From: Cryptomeria japonica
Taxonomy: Eukaryota > Streptophyta > Pinopsida > Cupressales > Cupressaceae
Direction of reading: 5' to 3'
Assembly (NCBI RefSeq): GCF_030272615.1
Contig: NC_081413.1
Location: 15,634,285 to 15,698,284 of the forward strand
DNA: 64,000 nt
The position numbers were made by a program, and so were the translations under genes. The notes under the pieces were generated by a model that was not told the DNA's origin, ran no database searches, and was given only the letters and a program-made list of their open reading frames with translations. Below, piece by piece: positions 35,805-49,100 of this stretch. Numbering within the stretch: the first letter of the stretch is position 1; each line of letters starts with the position of its first letter.

Positions 35805-36518
35805 AATTTCATCATGACATCCAAGAAACCTTTCTTGACACCAATGACAATAAGCTTACGAACAATCTTCCATATACCTTTGACATCAATTACAACAATC
35901 TAGGACATCTAATTCCTTCTTGACATCAATGGCAACAATATTTCGAATAGTTATTTGGTGGATTTAAAAAAACAATTGTAGAATTTGGTTGAAGCTTTTC
36001 TCTAATGGTTGTGAGAACGTATTGTGAGGATGCACAGAAATTAGTCTTCTTCTTTTTTGTACTATCACCATTTAGCGACCATGGATCAAATTCATCATCC
36101 TTAGTTTCTTCTTAACATCCTTGTTTTGGACTACATGTGTATTAGTTGCATCCTTTGCTCCTATGCCTTTGCATGTGTCTATTGCATTACTTCCATCCTT
36201 TACTCCTTTTGCACAACCTTTCTACTTATCAATTGTATCATTTGGTCCTTTTGTGCCTTTGCATGTGTTGGATGATTCTATTTCATCCTTTATTTGTACA
36301 CCTTTACCTTTGTTCATTCCATATTGTTGGCCTTGAGCATCAATGTTGGATTGCCTTGCATTTGTTTCTACATTGCCAAGATACACAATTTGTTTGCATT
36401 CACAAAATAAATAAGGGGATGAATTAACATAGTCATCACTAGGCCTTGTGTATATATGATACACATTTGTTGTTGAATCAAAAGTGTTACTATGCTCTTT
36501 AGTGTATTTAGCTAGCAT
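35805..36518 (-). pseudogene. Internal region of the minus-strand LTR element
   Basis: Read on the minus strand, an open frame 36518-36222 (98 codons, Asn/Lys/Asp-rich) is followed by decayed sequence that repeats ATTGATGTCAA-like motifs up to the LTR start. No gag or pol motif is visible. It resembles the short, cargo-like internal region of the copia element at 10122-16356 in lacking pol. Confidence 0.35.
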
Positions 36519-36636
36519 GATTTATTACAAACTTAGTTCTAGATTTTGCTCAAATTCAGGTTTTGGATATTAAAGTAGTTTCTTCACTTAAATAAGTGCT
36601 CATGGTAATTGTATTTCTACTTGTGACCTATCTTCC

Positions 36637-37112
36637 TGACGCAGTCAAGGCATGGAGATCCAATGAAGGACAACCCAACCTTGCAGCTTAACACATAAAC
36701 CATGCTAAATATACCGATAATCAGTAGCAAGGTGCTAGAAACAGTAGAAAGAACAACCGGTAAATAACTTGAATAAATTGTATTACAATCTGAAGAGTTA
36801 CACATGCCATATGCTAGATCACAGTCCAGGATACAAACAATGCTTACAACACAATTACAAGATCGACAAATCATCCACATATCAGATCAGCCTCCGGAAA
36901 CAGTCTGTCAGTTCTACCCTAATCCGGATCTCAGCCTTTCGGCCTCAATCCTACCGGATCAGAATCTCGCCAGATCTACATCTTCACTCGATCTCTAAAC
37001 TCTGTCTTTGATCTTCTCACTTCTGTGTCCTCAAATGATTCACAAACCTCCATTTATACCGTCTGCAAATAATTACAACTCAATCAAGTTGGCCCAAAGC
37101 CCAATCGGTTCA
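36637..37112 (-). repeat. LTR-like direct repeat, left copy (476 bp)
   Basis: It begins TGACGCAGTC and ends CGGTTCA on the plus strand and aligns with 37409-37908; the right copy has a 24-bp addition near 37534-37557 (GGTAACAAGATAGAACACACAACC). The pair is about 90 percent alike by eye. Confidence 0.8.
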
Positions 37113-37408
37113 TGAAACGTGCAATGGTAACATGTTCGACGATCTGACTACAACTTCCGGTTACCTCTCCACGACGATCTACCGGTCCAAACTGCGTCCT
37201 GCCTCAATCGGCCATCTATTCAAGTCTCCACCCACTAACTCCCTCAAGCTCAAGCTCTAGGATCGACGGTCCACCTGCAAACCTTGCTCTGCCTCATGTT
37301 CGACGATCTGAACAAGTCCACAAGTTGCCTCAACTTTCTCTCCAACCAATCAGTGCATAATCAACACTCTGTCCAACAACAGGTTCACAAACCAACTCTG
37401 ATACCATT
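37113..37408 (-). mobile_element. Short internal region with a PBS-like site (TRIM-like or internally deleted element)
   Basis: On the minus strand TGGTATCAGAG (plus 37396-37406) starts two bases after the repeat that ends TGCGTCA. That is the normal spacing of LTR and initiator-Met primer site, so 37409-37908 is the 5' LTR and the element is in minus orientation. Only 296 bp separate the two copies. I see no polypurine tract before the left copy and no TSD around the pair, so a boundary further left in the spacer (TGTTGGACAG on the minus strand near 37370) is possible. Confidence 0.55.
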
Positions 37409-37908
37409 TGACGCAGTCAAGGCATGGAGATCCAATGGAGGACAACCCAACCTTGCAGCTTAACACATAAACCATGCTAAATATACTGGTAATCGGTAGC
37501 AAGATGCCAGAAACAGTAGAAAGAACAACCGGTAACAAGATAGAACACACAACCGGTAAATAACCTGAATAAAATGTATTACAATCTGAAGAGTTACACA
37601 TGCCACATGCTGGATCACAGTCCAGGATACAAACAATGCTTACAACACAATTACAAGATCGACAGATCATCCACATATCAGATCGACCTCCGGAAATAGT
37701 TTGCCGGTTCTACCCTAATTCGGATCTCAGCCTTCCGACCTCAGTCCAACCGGATCAGAATCTCGCCGGATCTACATCTTCACTCGATCTCTAAAATCTG
37801 TGTTCGATCTTCTCACTTTTGTGTCCTCAAATGATTCGTAAACCTCCATTTATACCATTCGCAAATAATTACAACTCAATCAAGTTGGCCCAAAGCCCAA
37901 CCGGTTCA
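37409..37908 (-). repeat. LTR-like direct repeat, right copy (500 bp)
   Basis: Begins TGACGCAGTC and ends CCGGTTCA on the plus strand. Its order and length match the copy at 36637-37112. Confidence 0.8.
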
Positions 37909-39425
37909 TTGTCTTGTCTTATGCACATTTCAAGCTGTGATGAAAAAAGATATACAAATAGGATGAGAGGCCTTTTATTTATAGAATTTCTAATAGGAAA
38001 ATCAATGGCCAAGATGGATTGGTTAATGTATGGCTAGGATTGGTTGACGATTAGGGCTTTGGATTGAAGGTGTATTTATGTGACAAGTGTCACATGATGG
38101 ATAAGGGATAGGTCTAGGATTGGATTAGGGAAACATTCTTGTGTGAATGGCTAGGATTTGGAGATGTAGTATGAAATGGAGGTGTGAGGACCCCCTCTTT
38201 TGTTTTTCTTTTTTCCCCTTAGGGGTCTCTTCCTCTTAGTGTCATTTTCTCTCTTTGATTCATTTTTTTCCCCCTTTTGTTAGAGTTCGGGCTTCAAGTT
38301 TACCTTTTTCCCTTTTCCACCTTTTGGAAAAAGGAACTCCGAACTCCCAATCTCCACTTTTGTGCCTTTCGAGCATTGGGTATCAAGGTTTCGTTGTTCA
38401 CTTGGCGAAAAGTGAACATCTCATAGTGATCCTCGATGCCAATGTAATTCTTGTTGGTTGGCTCCGACCTCGACGCCTCTTGAAACCTGTGAACTCTAAT
38501 CTTGCTTGCAATTAATGGGTGGTTGCCCTATTGACATTGTTTGTTTTCTTATAAATAGAGAGTCTTGGCCTCATTATTATCTTTAAACACTTGAGGCCAA
38601 AATTCATAAAATATTGAAAAGGTCTTGTAGTCATGGAAATTGCAACCCGTTGATTGATTTGATTGGGGTCTAGTAATCTCTCTTGTGTGTGCTCCATTGG
38701 CGATCCGGGGTTTGTTGTTAGGGTTTCCAGGTTGGTGTCTAGTTCCTTTTTTTGTTGTTTCTTGTTTTGCTTATTTTCTTGTGCTTAGTGTTCACTTTCT
38801 AAGATCTTGACCCCTTGTTTTCTATGTTTTTTCCTTTGTTCTTGCCATTTTACTACACCCTTAGAAAGTTTTGCCCTTGCCCTTGTTATTCCTCGACAAC
38901 AAAATCTTACGTATTTCGTCTTCTCTTGCTTTGACCTAACTAGGGTTTTATATGCCATGCATGCCTTTGTTCTTGTAGAAGAACTATCTAGGGTTTGCCC
39001 CTCAAACTTTTCAAAGCCGAACCAAAACCTATGAAGTGCATTTCGAATCACACATTAGGATATAATTTGACTACGACCTCTAAGACCATTGAAATGGTGT
39101 CGGTTTTAAGCTACCCAAAAAATTTGACTTGAAAATCCTCAAGTTTTTCACTCTTTGAACATTGAGGTTTCCCTTGATCAAGTTCACTAGAGTTGCAAAT
39201 AGCTAAACAAGATACCCCGATCTCAATCCTGGAGAGAAGAGTTAAAAACTTGAAAAGGCTAAGTGTTTCGATGGTCGGCAATCGAAGGTTTGTCTTAGAA
39301 TATTTCTCAAATATAAAACATAAAACAATGCACCTTCAACTCCCAATCTCGCCAAACTCCCAAAAATGTAAGGAACATGCTAATCTCCACATAAAATGTC
39401 ACTGATTTGTTTTTTTTTAAAATCC
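37909..39425. other. Unassigned region, possibly old LTR/leader sequence
   Basis: T-rich sequence that starts near 38183 with GTGTGAGGACCCCCTC has a look of a Ty3/gypsy LTR and leader, but I found no second copy, primer site or TSD. No coding motif is visible. Confidence 0.3.
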
Positions 39426-40279
39426 CAGTGTTCCACGGGGACGCATCCCCCCCTTTTTGGCCACGTCCCCCCATAAGAAACGTCTCGGGGATGGGGGGAC
39501 GGGGACGCGACGTCCCCCGTCGTCCCGCCGTCCCGCCACCGCCACCCAAGCACCGTCGGGATGTCTCCGCGTCTCCCAGGGAGACGTGGAGACGTCTCCC
39601 AAGAGACGTTTGGGCGTCTCCTTGGGAGGCGTCTGGGTGTCTCCCCGTCTCTCGAGAGACGTACAAACGTCTCTCGAGGGACGGGGAGACGCCCATTCCC
39701 GTCACCCACGTCAAAAGCAAACAAAAAAAACATTTTTTTATAAACATGTGACTTTTTTGGGGGTTAAGGGGTAACCCTAATTGGACGTGGGCCAATAGAA
39801 AAATAACACCCGACGCCTTTAGAAAATAATAAGAGTATTTTTGGCCTCGCGGGGCGCTGCACCTCGACCTCACCCTGTATTGCAACAACGAATGTGCAAG
39901 GGGCGATGCCCATTGATCCCAACTTGGGAGCGTTGCCCCCAAACCCCCGTTGAAAAATATAGGGGGAAATCGTGCCGATAGAAGTAGGGAAAATCTAACC
40001 TCCGACTCTGATTAGGCTCCATATAACAACACAACTTAGAAATCTTGGTATATAGATCTAGTATTTCTAATTTCCTATAGTCTCATTTGAAATGTAATTC
40101 TTATACTGTAATACTGCCATACATATTTTCAAAACTAGTTTTTCAAGTACTATATGTATATGTATAACTATATCAGCACCACCACCTCGCCACCCCCCGC
40201 TGTCGTCCCCAAACTTAGGCCCTTGGTCCCCCCCGTCTTGGAAACGCGTCCCCCCATCCCCAACACCTGTGGAACACTG
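39426..40279. mobile_element. hAT-like non-autonomous DNA transposon (854 bp)
   Basis: The ends are perfect 11-bp inverted repeats, CAGTGTTCCAC at 39426-39436 and GTGGAACACTG at 40269-40279. The flanking 8 bp are TAAAATCC on the left and AAAAATCC on the right, a 7/8 match. CAGTG-type ends with 8-bp duplications are typical of the hAT superfamily. The left 280 bp are very GC-rich and packed with palindromic GTCTCCC/GGGAGACG units, which resemble the subterminal repeats where hAT transposases bind. There is no transposase ORF, so movement would need an enzyme in trans. Confidence 0.75.
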
Positions 40280-41838
<1,559 letters not shown>

Positions 41839-41880
41839 TCAGATTAATACATACATATAATTAAAGAAAACAAAATCAGA

Positions 41881-41913
<33 letters not shown>

Positions 41914-42149
41914 TCAAAAGCTTACATGTGAAATTCTCAATTATTATTGTCGCAAAGCATATGATGTATTTTTTTTGTGTATATATAAATATTCTTATCA
42001 TCTGTATTTTCAAATGATGCTTATATAAATCTCTATTGTTTATCGGTTTGACTTGTAGCATGAATATTAATTCATTGCATGTTGTTCTATAATGTGATTG
42101 ATTTAATTTTGTTTTCTTTCACTATATGTATGTATGTATTGATCTGATT
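41914..42149. repeat. Left arm of a large imperfect inverted repeat
   Basis: The reverse complement of this segment aligns with 57633-57863, for example left AAAGCTTACATGTGAAATTCTCAA against right TTGAGAATTTCACAGGTAAGCTTT, and left CATTGCATGTTGTTCTATAAT against the right-arm complement. Without the LINE the arms would be only about 48 bp apart. Confidence 0.75.
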
Positions 42150-42506
42150 TTATTTTCTATAATCATATTTTTGAAAGAAAACAAAATTAGATCAATATTC
42201 CTCTGAGAACTCCTTTGTGTTCACATGGTGTTTACAGGGCACATGGTGTTCCTAGAGTGCTCACATTCCCAAACAATATTCCTCTGAGAACTCCTTTGTG
42301 GGAAAAATCACTGTCTCCATTGGCAAATGCTCCTAAATCGTCCGCTGGGATTATGGTATGGGACTCTCATTTAAGATATGGAGGTGGGAGTTTCAATCCT
42401 CCACATCTCAACCAATCGAAGAAATTTAGGGCTCGACATGGTGGGGAGGTTTCTAACTTAAACACCAACTTTTGCAAAAACGGATATATTCATAGGCCGA
42501 GGCAAA

Positions 42507-44495
42507 TTGGCAGGGGTTACTAAATATTGGAGAAAGAATCATTCCTGTAAGACGCAGGAAATACCTAATCCCATAGATCCTAAACTGAATGGAATGGACT
42601 ACCAAACCAGAAGGAGAAAGGGAGAAGTACAATCGTCTAGGATTCCAGATCTGGTGGGAGGAAAGATTTCTATAAAATTATCGGACCACCTCCTTGATTC
42701 ATAGAGCTCAGATTTGCGTGAAAGAGTGATGATAGGTAAGTTTTGGGGTTTTTCTCTCAAATCTTCTGATTTATGTATATGGGCTAAGAAACATTGATAG
42801 GGGGTGAAGGAATTTTTTTTCAAAGATCAGGGTTTTCAGTTCTTTATTGCCCTGTTTTCTTCAAAGATGTGTAGAGATAAGATCCATAGATCTAAGGGAT
42901 GGTTCTACAAGGGTTTTGGTTTATAGACATTGCCTTGGTATCCAAACTTTAACCCTCAGGGAACATATATAAAATATGTGCCATTCTGGATATCCTTCCC
43001 TAGGATCCCAATAGAATATAGAGATTTAGACCTAATAGAAATCTTAGCAAATCATCTGGGGATTTTTGTAAAGCATGATTTAATTCCATTTGAAGATCCA
43101 CAACTTCCTTTAAGGATATGTTTATTATTGGATCTTTCAAAACCATTTTCTAAGAATCTGCCAATCATTTCGAAAGCTGGGGAATGGGACCAACAACTCA
43201 TTCTTCAGGATAAAAAAATAGTGGACTTGCATTCAGATTCCTTGGGTCATCTAACCACAGAATGTCAAGGATCTCATTGCCAATATATAAGAGTTTGTGA
43301 AGACCATTCTTCTCTCGCGGATCAGTGTTCTAGAAACCCACCACATGGTAGAGCATCCACATTAGAGTCCTTGACAACTGAATCTGAAGGAGTAATAATA
43401 AAAAATTTAAAAGTTGTTGAGGAATCTCCCTCTGATTCAACATTGAATAGTGCGGGGACACAATTGGAGCCTTCAATGGAGGAAAATAAGGGAAAGTGCC
43501 CACTGAAGACATTATCTCAGAGAGACAGGATAGCAAAGCAAAAAGATTTTAGCAGCACTCCTGTTAGTAGTCCTCCAGGGGAGGTTGAGGTCCAAAGTAG
43601 TTAGAATCCAAATACTGAAATAACACAATTGGAGACCTTACTGGAGGAAAACTAGGAGAAATCCCTATTGGAAATAGAAAATCAGAAAGGCGAGGAAGTA
43701 ATGTAGAAAGGAATTAGCAGCACTTCTGTTTCCAACCCTTCAGGGGAGATAGAGGTTCAAAGTAGTCAGATTCCAAATAATGAAATAGACATTTCTCAGC
43801 CCTTGGTGAATATTTCTCAGATGGGAAAAACAACAGTGAGAAAGAAAGGGAAAATGGTGGAAATTACAAACTCTCTTATTCAAAATCTCATTAACTCTCT
43901 CAGTTTGGCTACTGGAAGAAGAAGGATCATAGTGCCCCCAAGCACCATTCCATGGATACAAAGCTTTGTTTCCTTTCATCACATCTCTGTGGATAAGTCA
44001 ATAATAGACCCATGTTATCTCAATGTAATACCTAAAATCCCAATCTCCCCTCTGGAAGAGAATAGGTTGTTTTTAAAACACTACAAATCCTCTTTCCTGA
44101 AGGGTAATCCAGATCATTTTGATCAATTTGTAACATATCAGCTCCATAAAGCATGCTCTATATTTGTGGATGAGATCATAGATCAGCTAGGTAATATGGT
44201 TGTTATTGAGGACTTAATGGGTTTTTTCAAGCATATAGTAGATCAGAAGCTTATTGCTCTTGCAACATTAGCAATAGAGGAGATCCTTGGAAATTCGCAG
44301 CAACAAAGAAGTGGTGTACTTAGAGAACAACAGGAGGGAGAAAATCAAGATCTCCCTGTAGTAGTATCCTCTATATATCAAATGAGATCTAGAAAAGCAG
44401 TTATGACGATCAAGCCTAAAGGGAGAGTGGGGAGACCACCAAAGAAGAAGAGATTAGCCAAAAAAACCAAAGAGGAGGTCAAAGAAGGAATTTAG
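42507..44495 (+). pseudogene. LINE ORF1 (DUF4283-like, with AT-hook C-terminus)
   Basis: One frame runs the full length with about seven stops (for example 42702, 42798, 42801, 42924, 43602). The region at about 42720-43150 has the DUF4283 pattern of plant L1 ORF1: MIGKFWGFSLK, then NFNPQGTYIKYVPFWISFPRIP, then LPLRICLLLDLSKP. The following zinc knuckle is damaged (HLTTEC remains). Two related segments of about 65 codons follow (PPGEVEVQSS near 43577 and PSGEIEVQSS near 43740), an internal duplication. The C-terminus has KPKGRVGRPPKKKR, an AT-hook. ORF1 proteins bind LINE RNA and chaperone reverse transcription; the AT-hook suggests contact with AT-rich DNA. Confidence 0.8.
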
Positions 44496-45489
44496 ACTAC
44501 ATTAGATGGTCAACTTGGATCTTGGAGAGTGGATGACTCTCCGAGACAACAATGAGAACATTGTCTTGGAATGTTAGGGGCATTAATGCTCCTAACAAAA
44601 GGCGCCTTATCAAATCTCAAATAGAGAATTGTGGGGCTGATCTTTTCTTAATACAAGAAACTAAAATCTTAGAAACCACTGAAGATCAACCTTTTAAGGA
44701 TGGAAAAAGTGGAAGTATGTTGCATCCCAATCCATTGGGGCCTCGGGTGGGTTGGCCATATTGTGGAAGCCAAGTGTGTGAAGGATAGATGTTATCTCAA
44801 TCAAAGAAAACTTCATCCACATCAAAGTAGCAGCTTCTTTAACATCCTTTCACTTGATCTCAGTCTACTGTCCAAATTCATCAACAGGGAAGAAATTAGT
44901 GTGGGACAAGCTTGCCCAAATTTGTCTCAATTTTCCAGAGGACCCGATTATCTTAGGAGGAGATTTTAATACTATTCTTTCCCCAAGGGATAAGTCAGGA
45001 GGCATCATCCTCCCCCCCCAAAGTCAATGTAAGATTTTAACGATCTTGTCTCCTCCAATGCTCTCATAGATTGTATGCCAACAAATGGCTCTTTCACTTG
45101 GTCAAACAAAAGACAAGGCTTTTTTTATATTGCAGAGCATTTAGGTAGGTTTTTTGTGAATCCTATTTGGAATGCTTCATTCAGTACTCCAGCCTCCAAA
45201 ATCCCGCCTTTATCAGGATCAGATCATTTTACACTTCAACTGGACATTCCCTTGTTTATCAACACAAATAAGGGGTCTGCTTTTTTCAAATTCGAATAGA
45301 TGTGGTTTAGAGATATCTCCTTCCTTCCATAGTTGCAAAAATGGTGGTTGATTGCTCCATTTACTCCGAGCTCTAAGATGTTTCAATTTTGTAAAAAGCT
45401 TTAAATGGATCAAAGCTAGAATCAAAGAATGGAATACATCAGTTTTCAAGAATATTTTCCACTCTAAGGATCAGTTGAAGGATAGTATC

Positions 45490-45940
45490 TGTTGGTGTAA
45501 ATAAATATTCAATATGGATATTATTACACTTTACTTAAGTTAACTTAGGATAATGCATTTATTTGTAGTTTGGATTTGAGACACTTAGGGAAGTGTGCAC
45601 ATAGGGATAGAGCTTGTAGGAGAAATTCCACCTTTTGTGGTCTTGTTTTGTTGTTACACTCCACATTCGGTGGGTCATCTACCTCTTGTGGAATATTATA
45701 TTATTTCTCCTACCTACCCCTAGTATTTCTTACCTACCCTTGTTTCTCATTGAGCCACATGTCATGATTGTGTGCTCGTACATCCATATGGCCTTGCCTA
45801 TATAAGAAGGCCTATATTCATTGTATTGGTTAATCCAGTTGATCATTTTCATATTGATGAGAATACAATTTTTTCTTGTCATTCTTTTGTCTCCATTTTT
45901 ATACTTTTCATTGTGCCCTTGATCTTGGCAAAATCTCACA
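45490..45940 (+). mobile_element. Solo LTR (451 bp) in LINE ORF2
   Basis: It begins TGTTGGTGTAAATAA and ends AAATCTCACA. The flanks are GTATC (45485-45489) and ATATC (45941-45945), a 4/5 match. Across the insertion the LINE reads on without a gap (DSI then KLLNEDI). A TATATAAG near 45799-45806 could be its TATA box. Confidence 0.75.
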
Positions 45941-46849
45941 ATATCAAACTGCTAAATGAAGACATTATTCAAAATGGTATAAATGAGGAGTCTTATAAAC
46001 AACAAAATTCCTTGAACTTACAATTACAAGAAGTTTTGAAAAGAGATGAACTCTTTTGGAAACAATAATCTAGGGAGACATGGTTACAAGAAGGGGATAG
46101 GAACACAAAGTTTTTCCATGCTTCGGTTAAAATAAAGAGAGCAAGCAACCAAATAACACAAATTAGAAATGATGCTTCAACATATACCATTCTTAATCAC
46201 ACATCAAGACAATATATCACTAATGAAACCCTTTTCTCTAGAGGAAGTTAAGAATGCAGTTTTTTCCATGCACCCGGATAAAGCCTCAGGACTGGATGGG
46301 TTCCCTGCCCTTTTTTTTCAAAAATGCTGGAATTTCTTGGGGTCGGATGTTTGGAAGATGGTGGAAGAGTCTAGGAAACATGGCAATATGTTGAAACAAT
46401 TTAACACTACCTCATTGTATTAATTCCCAAGCTATCTAATCCGCAATCCTTTGCAGATTTTAGACCCATTTCTCTATGCAACACAGTCTACAAAATTATT
46501 TCTAAGGCCATCTCTCTCAGATTGGCTCCGTTGATTCCTAAGATCATATCCAAGCAACAAGGTGGTTTTGTGCTAGGTAGAGAAACAACAAAAGGAGCTT
46601 TAGTAGTGCATGAAATCATGCACTTAGTAATGGCTCACAAGATAGAAGCAATTATGGTTAAGCTTAACATGTTGAAAGAATACGATAGGGTCAGTTGGGT
46701 TTTTTTGCATCGAATCCTTCTCAAATGCCATTCAATATCCAAGAGCAATTGAAATCTCTCCTTAAGAAATTTCTATGGAAGGGCAGTAAAGATCCAAAAG
46801 ATAAAATACACTTACTGGCCTGGGAAAAAGTTTGTTTTCCCAAAGTGTT

Positions 46850-46877
46850 GGGGGGGAAGGGGAGGGGGGGGGGAGGG
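46850..46877 (+). repeat. G-tract in LINE ORF2
   Basis: GGGGGGG AA GGGG A GGGGGGGGGG A GGG: four or more G-runs within 28 bp. It falls where relatives encode a Gly-rich GGLG turn, and it has shifted the reading frame. Confidence 0.9.
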
Positions 46878-48162
46878 CAGGTATACCTAATTTCGAAGAT
46901 AGGAACATTTCTTTAGGGGATAAACTCATGTGGAAATTGTATTCAAATTCTTTGTCTGTCTGGGCTGCTATTATTAGAAGTAAGTATCTTGATTCAGAAA
47001 ATCCAGAAGGAATTTTCACAGTTTTGGATCCTCCAAAAGGGTCAAAGATGTGGAATTTCCTAATAAAATGCAGAGAGAGTTTGCTGCATAATCTAACTTG
47101 GATTGTGCATGATGGTAGGTCAATAAGATTTTGGGAGGACTCATGGAACAACTATTCGCCTTTAGATAGTATTCCAAATCTGGATGTCATCAAAGAAGTT
47201 TTACAGACCTCTCGGGGACACTTTGTAAGTAACTATTTCCCCCCGGTTCTGGTTAATGGCTTTTGGAAAGTGAAATGGAAAGACTTACATAATATATCTG
47301 CCCCTCTACAGTAAAAACAGGTGTTAATCATGTAATTAAGAAACAAATTGATTTTCTTCAAAGGGAAGTGAAACAAAGTGATTTGGCTTCCTTCTAAGTC
47401 AGGGGTATATTCAGTAAAGGAGGGTTTTAAGCAGCTGGCATCTCAGGGGATAGATCAACATCCCAGAAATTTCTCATTTTGTTGGAAGGGATGCAGATTA
47501 CAAAAGGTAGGATCATTTGCCTAGATTGCCTTAAAGGGTAGAATCCTAACTAGTGACAGGTTAGCTCTACTTAAGATTGTGCAACTCTTTGATTGTGTGA
47601 TGTGTAATCAGTCCATTGAAACAACTAATCACCTTCTTTTAGAATGTACAGTGGCACAAGATTGTTGGAAGTGGCTACTTAACAAACTACAATGGAATTC
47701 TCCATTACAAGCTACTTTACCAGAAGTTTTTGAATCATGGCCAAAGCTCTTTGTAGACTCTTTTTTTTGCAGTTATTTGGGATATGGCTCCTACCATACT
47801 CATCTAGAACATTTGGTGGGAAAGGAATAGGCGCATATTTGGGAAGGAATTTCATAGTGTGCTGGATATGCTTACCAAATTAGAATTAACAATCTCAGAA
47901 TCTGTCAATGCTCACACAGCTGAAGCCGAACTCCCCTTTCACCTCGTGGGATAATGATCTAATGTTAGGTTGGAAACTCCTACAAATCCTATTTAAAGGA
48001 AGTCTGATGGTAAATGCTCATAAGAAAACCAATAGAAAAGGAATTAGATGGAGATCCCCTTCAAAGAACTTTGTTAAGCTAAATTTTGATGAGGCCACGA
48101 GGGGTAACCCTGGAGTGTCTGGAATTGGAAGTGTACTCAGGGATCAATCAGGCCAAGTATTG

Positions 48163-49050
48163 TGTCATGTCCCCTTTTCAAAACAATTCAAATTAATAAC
48201 TTTTCCTATGGCGGTGAGGTGTTTTAAATAAATTTTTGGGAAAAGTGTCTAATTTTTGGCAACCAATGGGATGAGAGGAATTAAATATCATTGAAAATAT
48301 AATTATTCTACCCTCTTGGTCATGAGTTAGGGTTATGCACTCTTTTTAGAGGTTTTGGAAACATTTTGGGCTCATTCTTGGACTTGATTTTTGCTCATTG
48401 CTTTGTTGTTCTTCATAGGCTGCTAAACCTGTGGAGAAGGAGACCCAAAGACGGGAGTTTGCAGGTTTCTAAGGAGGCTAATGATGGGAGTTTGAGGCTC
48501 TTCCATGTGCAAGCTCATGCAGAGTTTGCCTTTGTGCCAAACAGTGCAGATTTATGTGTGTTTTGGGTGTGTTCGCAAGTGTGTTTTAGCAAGGGTTTGT
48601 GTTTTCAGTTAAGTTTTATGTATCAGTTTGGTTTTCTGCTGTATTGCAGCCATTTTGCTGTTAAAATAGAGTGGAATAAGTGTGTTGGGTCGTGATTCTT
48701 TTGCTGTGTGAGTTTGATAGTGATTTTGGTGTTTCCGGGCTATTTTTGTGTTGTTTTGGAGCCCGTTGAGCTTTGTATTGAACTCCATTTTTGGAGATAT
48801 TTTGTAAAACTTTTTTGCAGATCTGGAAGTGTCATTTTATAGGCCATTATGCTGCTGAAATTTTGTTGGAGATGTTTATTCTCATATTTATGAAGAATAT
48901 CTAAAGTTGTGTTACTTTTGGCATTGTTTCGGGTACACACGATTTGGCGGTTTTCAAAGAAATCTTTATTTGGTGGAAATTTTGTTGTATTTCATTAAAA
49001 ATAAAAAGGAATATCAAATCTGATATAAAAACCAGTAAGAGGACATTATA
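48163..49050 (+). repeat. 5' LTR of the gypsy element
   Basis: 888 bp, the same length as the 3' copy. The last bases are ATTATA where the 3' copy has ATTACA. Confidence 0.93.
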
Positions 49051-49051
49051 G

Positions 49052-49064
49052 TGGTATCAGAGCC
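49052..49064 (+). promoter_or_regulatory. Primer-binding site for initiator Met-tRNA
   Basis: TGGTATCAGAGCC lies one base after the LTR end. Confidence 0.93.
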
Positions 49065-49100
49065 AATATCTTGCCAGCCTGAGGGTTTATACCATTTTGC

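Noticed and set aside
36121-36427. Plus-strand Pro/Leu/Cys-rich frames
   Set aside because: They oppose a more protein-like minus-strand frame in the internal region of the minus-strand LTR element.
36632-37913. TSD around the TRIM-like pair
   Set aside because: Left flank CTTCC and right flank TTGTC do not match; I did not claim one.
39430-39700. CpG-island promoter of a host gene
   Set aside because: The GC-rich block is enclosed by transposon inverted repeats and an 8-bp duplication, and no gene follows.
39307-39942. Frames of 60-211 codons on both strands in the GC-rich block
   Set aside because: The block has few A/T-rich stop codons, and all six frames are open for short stretches. 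It is explained as the inside of a hAT-like element.
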